A stretch of 64,000 nt of DNA, from positions 558,001 through 622,000 of the forward strand of contig OZ245048.1 of NCBI GenBank assembly GCA_965224435.1, given 5' to 3'. Both the position numbers and the translations under genes were made by a program. This DNA is from JAJRQY01 sp965224435. Lineage in GTDB: Bacteria; Actinomycetota; Acidimicrobiia; Acidimicrobiales; SZUA-35. This document shows positions 59,178 through 64,000 of the stretch, in pieces; the stretch's first letter is position 1, and each line of letters opens with the position of its first letter. Under the pieces are notes generated by a model. That model saw only the letters and a list, made by a program, of their open reading frames with translations. It searched no databases and was not told where the DNA came from.

Positions 59178-60161
59178 GTGACGAGGGTATTGCAGCCCGG
59201 CCAGGTTGCTGAGGCGGTGGCGATCTTGCAAGAGGGAGGGCTGGTGGCCTTTCCAACCGAGACCGTTTATGGCCTGGGTGCCGATGCGTCAAACGATGAG
59301 GCCATCGCCAGGGTGTATGAAGCGAAGGGTCGCCCGACCGGGCACCCGCTCATCGTGCACCTGGCCTCAGCCAGCCAGTTGGCAGAATGGTCATCGAGCG
59401 GCGATGAACGAGTTGCCCAACTGGCAGAGGCGTTCTGGCCTGGCCCGCTGACCTTGATCGTGCCCCGCTCAGATCGGGTGTCGCTGGCCGCGACCGGGGG
59501 ACGAGAAACCGTCGGCCTGCGGGTGCCAGCTCATGACTTGACAAGGTCCTTGCTGGAACAGTTCGGCGGGGGTCTTGTCGGCCCGTCGGCCAATCGGTTC
59601 GGTCATGTCAGCCCAACTACGGCTGCCCATGTGATGGCCGATCTGGATGGCCGGATTGACGCGATATTGGACGGCGGACCAGCCGATGTCGGCATCGAGT
59701 CCACCATCGTCGAGATCACCGATGACGGTCCAGTCGTCGTGTTGCGCCCGGGGGCAATTGCCGTCGACCAGCTGGAGCATGCACTTGGCGAGGTGGTGAG
59801 CGACGGAAGAACTGGCGACCCTCGGGCCGCAGGCATGTTGGCTTCGCACTATGCGCCGTCAGCTCCCGTCCGCGTGATTGATTCGTTGGCTGGCCTGGTC
59901 ATGACTCCGCAGACGGTGCTGATTGCCCACCACAATTCAGTCGTGCCTGGTGGCGATGGTGATGGTGCTGGAGAGCACAAGAACCTGATCTGGATGGAAC
60001 GGTTGCCGGCAGATGCCGCAGGATTTGCTCGTGGCCTGTATGCCGCCCTGCGATCAGCAGATAGTCACAAGCCCAGTGAGATCTTGGTCCTCCCTCCAAC
60101 ATCGGGACCGATGCTGGATGCCATCTTGGACCGACTGGCCAAGGCCTCGGCCGCCCGATAG
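59178..60161 (+). CDS. tsaC: L-threonylcarbamoyladenylate synthase (Sua5 type)
   Basis: A 327-residue enzyme that makes threonylcarbamoyl-AMP for t6A37 in tRNAs. The YrdC part (about residues 1-195) has PTETVYGLGADA, the KGRP loop (AKGRPTGHPLIVHL) and GPSANRFGHVSPT. A C-terminal Sua5 domain (about residues 220-325) makes it the long type. It is normally next to prmC in actinobacteria; here it is moved to this site. GTG start at 59178. Confidence 0.94.
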   Translation: MTRVLQPGQVAEAVAILQEGGLVAFPTETVYGLGADASNDEAIARVYEAKGRPTGHPLIVHLASASQLAEWSSSGDERVAQLAEAFWPGPLTLIVPRSDRVSLAATGGRETVGLRVPAHDLTRSLLEQFGGGLVGPSANRFGHVSPTTAAHVMADLDGRIDAILDGGPADVGIESTIVEITDDGPVVVLRPGAIAVDQLEHALGEVVSDGRTGDPRAAGMLASHYAPSAPVRVIDSLAGLVMTPQTVLIAHHNSVVPGGDGDGAGEHKNLIWMERLPADAAGFARGLYAALRSADSHKPSEILVLPPTSGPMLDAILDRLAKASAAR

Positions 60162-60222
60162 TTCTCCACTTGTTCATCGCGTGTATGGGCCTTCGCATCA
60201 ACAAGCTGAGTACGGTTTGTTG

Positions 60223-61692
60223 ATGGCTCGGACTCGACACTTCCACCCCCTGGTTTGGCTTCTCGCAGTCTCGTTGACAGCGGCCGCCTGCTCCTCATCG
60301 CCGGACAGCTCAGCACCTGATGACGCAGTTTCTGACAGCTCAGAAAGCGGGTCGGCAGGATCGGGTAGTGAGTCGGCCGGCGAGACAGGGACTCCCACAT
60401 CGTCGAACCCAGTCGTTATCGACTTCGGGCCAGTTCCCGAAGTGTCAAGTGGGCCAACTGATCCCGCCCTACTGGCTGACCTGGACCTACTAATGGCGGC
60501 CCTTGAGGAGGAGTTCCATCCCAGTACCATCGAGGCTGTCGCCTCCCACGGCGACGTCCGAGTGGCCTGGTTCTTCGCTGACCTGCTTCGGTTCCTTCGT
60601 CCTGGTCCCCAAGCAAGCGCGCTGCTTGATGGATTCGCCGACCTCACTGGCGCAGAGATTGCCGAGGGCAATGCTTGGGGCGGCACCACCGATCATTTGC
60701 TGGCCTGGGACTTTCCCGCCTTTGACGAATATGTGACTTACAAGGCCGCCCTCTTCACCCGTATCGAGCCGGGCTGGTCTCCCTTCTTTGAAGATGCTGG
60801 CCTTGGCAAGGACACAGCCATTGACTGGCGGATCCTGAGCTGGGGTGGCGTCTTGATTGATGATCGCCCGTTGGGTGACCCAGACCCATGCAATGAAGGT
60901 TGCATACCAGCCTTGGATGACCCGAAGACCACCGATGTAGCGGGAGGTGATTGGTACGACGATGAGGCCATCATCTTTGGTGTAGCCATCGATGGTGAGG
61001 CCCGCGCTTACCCGAAGAACATCATGGAAATCCACGAAATGGTCAACGACACGATCGGTGGTCGCCGTGTCGGCATTCCCTACTGCACCTTGTGTGGCTC
61101 AGCCCAGGCCTACTTGACCGACTCCGTTGACGATGGCCTGGAGGTCCCCGTTTTGCGCACTTCGGGCCTGCTCAGTCGATCAAACAAGGTGATGTACGAC
61201 CTCAATACCAGCTCGGTCTTTGACACCTTTACTGGCCAAGCGGTGACCGGCCCTCTCTTTGATGCCGGGGTTGTTCTGGAACAGGTCACGGTGGTGACCT
61301 CAACCTGGGGCGATTGGAAAGCCGCCCACCCCGAAACCACCATTATTGATCAGTTCGGAGGGATAGGACGCACCTATCCAGTCGACCCGCTTCGTGGACG
61401 AGACGATGACGGTCCCATCTTTCCTGTTGGCGATGTTGACCCTCGATATGTTGCTCACACGCCAGTCATTGGAGTGGTCACCAGTGATGGTGTCGCCGTT
61501 GGATTTGTGGTCCAGAAAGCGACAGCGGCCTTTGCCTCTGGCGATCCGGTTGAGGCCGAGGGAGTACGCCTTGTCCAAGACGGTGGCGGCTTCCGAGCAA
61601 CGGATCTGGATGGCAACGAACTGGTCGCCCACCAAGCCTTCTGGTTCGCCTGGACCCAGTTCCATCCAGACGGAACTATTTGGGAAGGCTGA
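60223..61692 (+). CDS. DUF3179 lipoprotein
   Basis: A 489-residue exported lipoprotein. The signal peptide ends TAAAC with lipid Cys23, followed by an about 45-residue Ser/Gly/Asp-rich linker. The remainder matches DUF3179: FGVAIDGEARAYPKNIMEIHEMVND, GIPYCTLCGSAQAY and TFTGQAVTGPL, with TSTWGDWKAAHPET. Members bear conserved Cys (YCTLC) and are thought to be outside-membrane metal or redox proteins, but no function is proved. The ATG at 60223 is chosen for the signal peptide. Its 3' end is repeated downstream. Confidence 0.88.
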   Translation: MARTRHFHPLVWLLAVSLTAAACSSSPDSSAPDDAVSDSSESGSAGSGSESAGETGTPTSSNPVVIDFGPVPEVSSGPTDPALLADLDLLMAALEEEFHPSTIEAVASHGDVRVAWFFADLLRFLRPGPQASALLDGFADLTGAEIAEGNAWGGTTDHLLAWDFPAFDEYVTYKAALFTRIEPGWSPFFEDAGLGKDTAIDWRILSWGGVLIDDRPLGDPDPCNEGCIPALDDPKTTDVAGGDWYDDEAIIFGVAIDGEARAYPKNIMEIHEMVNDTIGGRRVGIPYCTLCGSAQAYLTDSVDDGLEVPVLRTSGLLSRSNKVMYDLNTSSVFDTFTGQAVTGPLFDAGVVLEQVTVVTSTWGDWKAAHPETTIIDQFGGIGRTYPVDPLRGRDDDGPIFPVGDVDPRYVAHTPVIGVVTSDGVAVGFVVQKATAAFASGDPVEAEGVRLVQDGGGFRATDLDGNELVAHQAFWFAWTQFHPDGTIWEG

Positions 61693-61791
61693 GGGAGCGG
61701 GAGTTGTCGAGCGGAGCGAGCAACTCGCGGAATCCCCAAGGGCGTAGCCCGACGGATTGCCCTGGACCCAGTTTCATCCAGACGGAACTAT
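61649..61791. repeat. 31-bp direct repeats around the DUF3179 gene end
   Basis: Bases 61649-61679 and 61761-61791 are the same 31-base sequence with one change (C to T). The first copy is the last coding part of the DUF3179 gene. Between them lie the stop codon and one copy of the palindromic element described below. Confidence 0.95.
61718..61758. repeat. Palindromic REP-like element, copy 1
   Basis: A 41-base element from GAGCAACTCG to GACGGATT with inner GGGC-GTA-GCCC hairpin. It matches copy 2 with three base changes and a one-base gap. It lies between the 31-base repeats. Confidence 0.75.
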
Positions 61792-61838
61792 GTCGGGGGC
61801 AAGTCTATGACTGGCGTGAATCGTGATCCCTGTTTTGT

Positions 61839-61857
61839 GGGGTACATACGGGGTACA
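61839..61857. repeat. Two GGGGTACA repeats with an 11-bp period
   Basis: GGGGTACA occurs at 61839-61846 and 61850-61857, spaced by about one helical turn. It lies in the 240-base gap between the DUF3179 gene and a small lipoprotein. Such helically phased repeats are seen at binding sites of integrases or regulators. Confidence 0.4.
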
Positions 61858-61932
61858 AATACGTCAGTGTCAGTGGACGGAGCTAGGTTGATGGGAGTCA
61901 TAAGGCGAACCGTGGCACCCGGTACCGCTTGG

Positions 61933-62307
61933 CTACCCAGCCACTGCTTGAACGACTATTTCGTCCCGGACATCGAGCACAATGCGAATCATCGGGCTGC
62001 TAGTCTGCTGATAGAAGGCTTCTCTTGAGTCCAGGCGGTGAACCTGGACGTCAACCCAACCCCGGCGCTCAGCTTCAGCAATGGCCTCGTCTACATTCAT
62101 CCCGACGAGCACAGGTATTTCGACTGGGTTAGACATGGGCATTTCGCTGGCGAAAAACTCGTTCGGCTCAAGGAAGAACTCAGTTGTAGTGTGTCCAGTA
62201 GGAACACCACCAGCGGCAAGGTCCGATGTACCTGAATCAGGTCCGCAGCCGGTCACGGTTACCGCCAGTACTGCAGTGAGAAGACTGAGGGGAATAGGTA
62301 GCCGCAT
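61933..62307 (-). CDS. Small lipoprotein, possible potato inhibitor I-like or PASTA-like domain
   Basis: A 124-residue lipoprotein. The signal peptide ends TVTGC with Cys21. The mature C-terminal about 60 residues (IPVLVGMNVDEAIAEAERRG, then VDVQVHRLD, MIRIVLDVRDEIVVQAVAG) follow the order seen in bacterial potato inhibitor I-like proteins and PASTA domains: LVG, an EA-rich helix, and RI-V-D strands. Identity is tentative. It is on the strand opposite to its neighbours. No ribosome site stands out at 62307. Confidence 0.62.
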   Translation of the reverse strand: MRLPIPLSLLTAVLAVTVTGCGPDSGTSDLAAGGVPTGHTTTEFFLEPNEFFASEMPMSNPVEIPVLVGMNVDEAIAEAERRGWVDVQVHRLDSREAFYQQTSSPMIRIVLDVRDEIVVQAVAG

Positions 62308-62404
62308 TCTGCAATATCGGTTGACTCATTAAGGACTTGAGTAAATCGCCAGGTACCCCTGCTGCTGCCCAATCCGATTGGCCTTCGAACGAGCAGCAGT
62401 CACC

Positions 62405-62446
62405 GAGCAACTCGTGGAATCTCCAAGGGCGTTGGCCCGACGGATT
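62405..62446. repeat. Palindromic REP-like element, copy 2
   Basis: The second copy of the 41-42-base element. It has GGAATC (62416-62421) with GATTCC (62443-62448), and an inner perfect hairpin GGGC-GTTG-GCCC at 62427-62438. It lies 60 bases before the class II aldolase gene. Confidence 0.75.
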
Positions 62447-62505
62447 CCCAATCCCAAAGGGCCGCCGCTTGGAGTCGCCTGAACGGCTGGGAGTAGGATC
62501 GAGCC

Positions 62506-63282
62506 ATGGAGTATCCAAGCTTGGTAGATGCTGGCGGATCGTTGGCCGAACGTTCGGTCGAAGAAGAACGAGCTCATCGCAAGCGAATGGTGGCCATTGG
62601 TTACCGCATCTTTGGTGCCATGCATTGGGGCCAGATGGGTGCTGGCCATATCAGTGCCCGAGACCCTGAACGGGCCGACCACTTCTGGGTGTTGGACTAT
62701 GGCATCCCGTTTCGCCTAGCCACCGTAGATGCGCTCATCTTGGTATCGCCCGAAGGGACCGTGGCCGAAGGAGGCGACCCGACCGGCCTCGGAAGTGGCG
62801 GCCCGAACACCGCGGGCTATCACATCCACTCACCGATCCTGGCCGCCCGTCCCGATGCAGTCTCAGCCGCTCACACCCACACGGGCTATGGCACCCCGTG
62901 GTCGGCCAACGTCAAACCGTTCCAGCCGATCAGTCAAGAATCGTGCCGCTTCGTCTTCGACCAGTCCTTGTTCGATGATGAAGAGGTCGAGATTCGCAGC
63001 ACCGAGGCTGGTGGTCGCATAGCCTCCGCCCTCGGCGACACCTCACTCTGCATCCTTCGTAACCACGGCTTGCTGACGGTTGGCACCTCGGTCGAAGAAG
63101 CCGTCGCCAACTTCGTCATTGCCGAACGAGTAGCTGAGGTGCACGTCAAGGCACCCAACGCCGTCCCGATCTCGACCGAAGCGGCCCGCATTGCTTCGGC
63201 TGCACTGATCAAATCCAATGGTGGGCTGGAGATATTTCATTGGCTCCAGCGAGATCTGGTGCCGGACCTGTCCGTCATCTGA
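62506..63282 (+). CDS. Class II aldolase/adducin family protein
   Basis: A 258-residue zinc-dependent family member. The zinc ligands are in SAAHTHTGYGTPWSA, with a further His in CILRNHGLLTVGTSVEEA, and GAGHISARDP is near the N-terminus. The family includes fuculose- and ribulose-phosphate aldolases and also decarboxylases and adducin-like proteins. The substrate cannot be set from this sequence. The ATG at 62506 is the only fitting start. Confidence 0.9.
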   Translation: MEYPSLVDAGGSLAERSVEEERAHRKRMVAIGYRIFGAMHWGQMGAGHISARDPERADHFWVLDYGIPFRLATVDALILVSPEGTVAEGGDPTGLGSGGPNTAGYHIHSPILAARPDAVSAAHTHTGYGTPWSANVKPFQPISQESCRFVFDQSLFDDEEVEIRSTEAGGRIASALGDTSLCILRNHGLLTVGTSVEEAVANFVIAERVAEVHVKAPNAVPISTEAARIASAALIKSNGGLEIFHWLQRDLVPDLSVI

Positions 63283-63376
63283 CCTCGGAGAACCTCTCGC
63301 CTTCCGCGACCAGCAAACGGTCGCGCAAGGCGAAAAGCTCGTGGTTTTGTCGGTTGTTTGTCAATCCTGTTGCGAG

Positions 63377-64000
63377 TCAGTCTTGTTGTGAGTCGGCGTC
63401 CAGGAGTTCGGGATCGGAGCCAATCTTGATTCCTCGGACCCTGGCCTCATGCATCAGTGCGCCAGGCAACGAGGGCGAGAACACCAGCCGGTGGGCGGAG
63501 AACGTCTGCACATCCTTCTTGGCTCGCAAAGCCAAGGGCACCTTCTCGTCCAGCTGCACCATCAGGGCCAGACCTTGTGCATTGGCACTGAGGTCGAGGA
63601 AGTTGCCGATGTCGAGGGCAGCTGGGCCCAGAGCCCGAATCTGGGGACGTCGGAAAAGGATTGACTCGGCCAGAACCCAGAAATCGTGGATGACGAAACC
63701 GGCAGGAACAAACACCACCCAGCGGCGAGAAAGCGAGTGCAGTGAGCGGCTGGTCTGGGGAACAAGAACAAGGCCGACGAGCAAGGCGATGGGACCAAGA
63801 ATGTAGTGGCCGCTGGCCAGCAGCAGCGGGCCGCTGATCACACCAAAGAACAAAACCAACCAGGTGAGCTGTATCGGACCCATCAAAAGCGAAGCAGGAG
63901 TTCGCAGGGCAAGCCGCCGCTCCGGCCCATAGGACGAGCCGTTGACCATCACATCACCAACCTGCGGACTCAGTGCGAGCACAACACCAAGCAAGCCGAC
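63377..64000 (-). CDS. Membrane protein of unknown function (5' truncated by window edge)
   Basis: The frame is open to the window end, so the true start lies beyond 64000. The visible about 205 residues hold two to three helices (QLTWLVLFFGVISGPLLLA, YILGPIALLVGLVLVP) and then a soluble C-terminal domain (RRWVVFVPAGFVIHDFWVLAES) that looks like a beta-rich PH-like fold. No family is recognised. Confidence 0.7.
   Translation of the reverse strand, partial: VGLLGVVLALSPQVGDVMVNGSSYGPERRLALRTPASLLMGPIQLTWLVLFFGVISGPLLLASGHYILGPIALLVGLVLVPQTSRSLHSLSRRWVVFVPAGFVIHDFWVLAESILFRRPQIRALGPAALDIGNFLDLSANAQGLALMVQLDEKVPLALRAKKDVQTFSAHRLVFSPSLPGALMHEARVRGIKIGSDPELLDADSQQD

Noticed and set aside
61693..61932. 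Integrated element or att site region
   Set aside because: Repeats are present but there is no integrase, no tRNA target nearby and no change of gene content, so an integrated element is not supported.

Overview
The window reads as chromosome of a Gram-positive-type actinobacterium, most likely of the class Acidimicrobiia. Support for Actinomycetota: the order rho, rpmE, prfA, prmC, rpiB, glyA, wecA-like gene, atp operon; frequent GTG and TTG starts; an LPXTG surface protein; and a GT-C membrane protein of the AftD arabinofuranosyltransferase kind. The class assignment is inference. I see no phage genes, transposase, integrase or CRISPR array. About 60 protein genes and one tRNA-Arg are supported, with little non-coding space.

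Region 1 (1-13326) is a cell-envelope glycan locus. On the + strand, a chain of overlapping genes encodes a GT-C-like membrane protein, a small LPXTG protein, a GT2 and a GT4 glycosyltransferase, then a methyltransferase. Converging on it from the - strand is a tight three-gene operon: a Wzx-like flippase, a single-pass protein with a lectin-like ectodomain, and a 1623-residue protein that joins an acyltransferase-3 domain to an AftD-like GT-C domain with a discoidin-like module. A further methyltransferase is divergent from the flippase. Together they look like a machine that builds, flips, acylates and extends a surface polysaccharide. This is my best candidate for an undescribed system.

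Region 2 (13458-22084) is accessory: a DMT exporter, an Asp-box beta-propeller lipoprotein, a ComB-like phosphatase, a GIY-YIG protein coupled to a RidA protein, a DUF433/DUF5615 toxin-antitoxin-like pair, a DksA-type zinc-finger protein, a lipoprotein, a P1 (DmpA) aminopeptidase and tRNA-Arg(CCG).

Region 3 (22257-45388) is core metabolism: lysA, hom and thrC (aspartate family), then rho, rpmE, an unknown gene, prfA, prmC, a cyclic-nucleotide-binding protein, rpiB, glyA, a wecA-like gene, the full F1Fo ATP synthase operon with two AtpI/AtpZ-like proteins and two tandem b subunits, and the class II fructose-bisphosphatase glpX. The leaders of hom, rho and rpmE can form hairpins.

Region 4 (45425-64000) is mixed: PPK2 polyphosphate kinase, a J-domain protein, an alpha/beta hydrolase, a nucleoside hydrolase, a large secreted LTD-CotH-LTD protein ending in three near-identical CBM repeats, an MFS transporter with a SRPBCC-like N-terminus, a NifU-type protein, mscL, a rhomboid protease with a zinc finger, a cysteine desulfurase with mnmA (tRNA thiolation), tsaC (tRNA t6A), a DUF3179 lipoprotein, a small lipoprotein, a class II aldolase and a truncated membrane gene. 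Three genes (cyclic-nucleotide-binding protein, mscL, DUF3179 protein) have duplicated 3' ends, and a palindromic repeat occurs twice near 62 kb.
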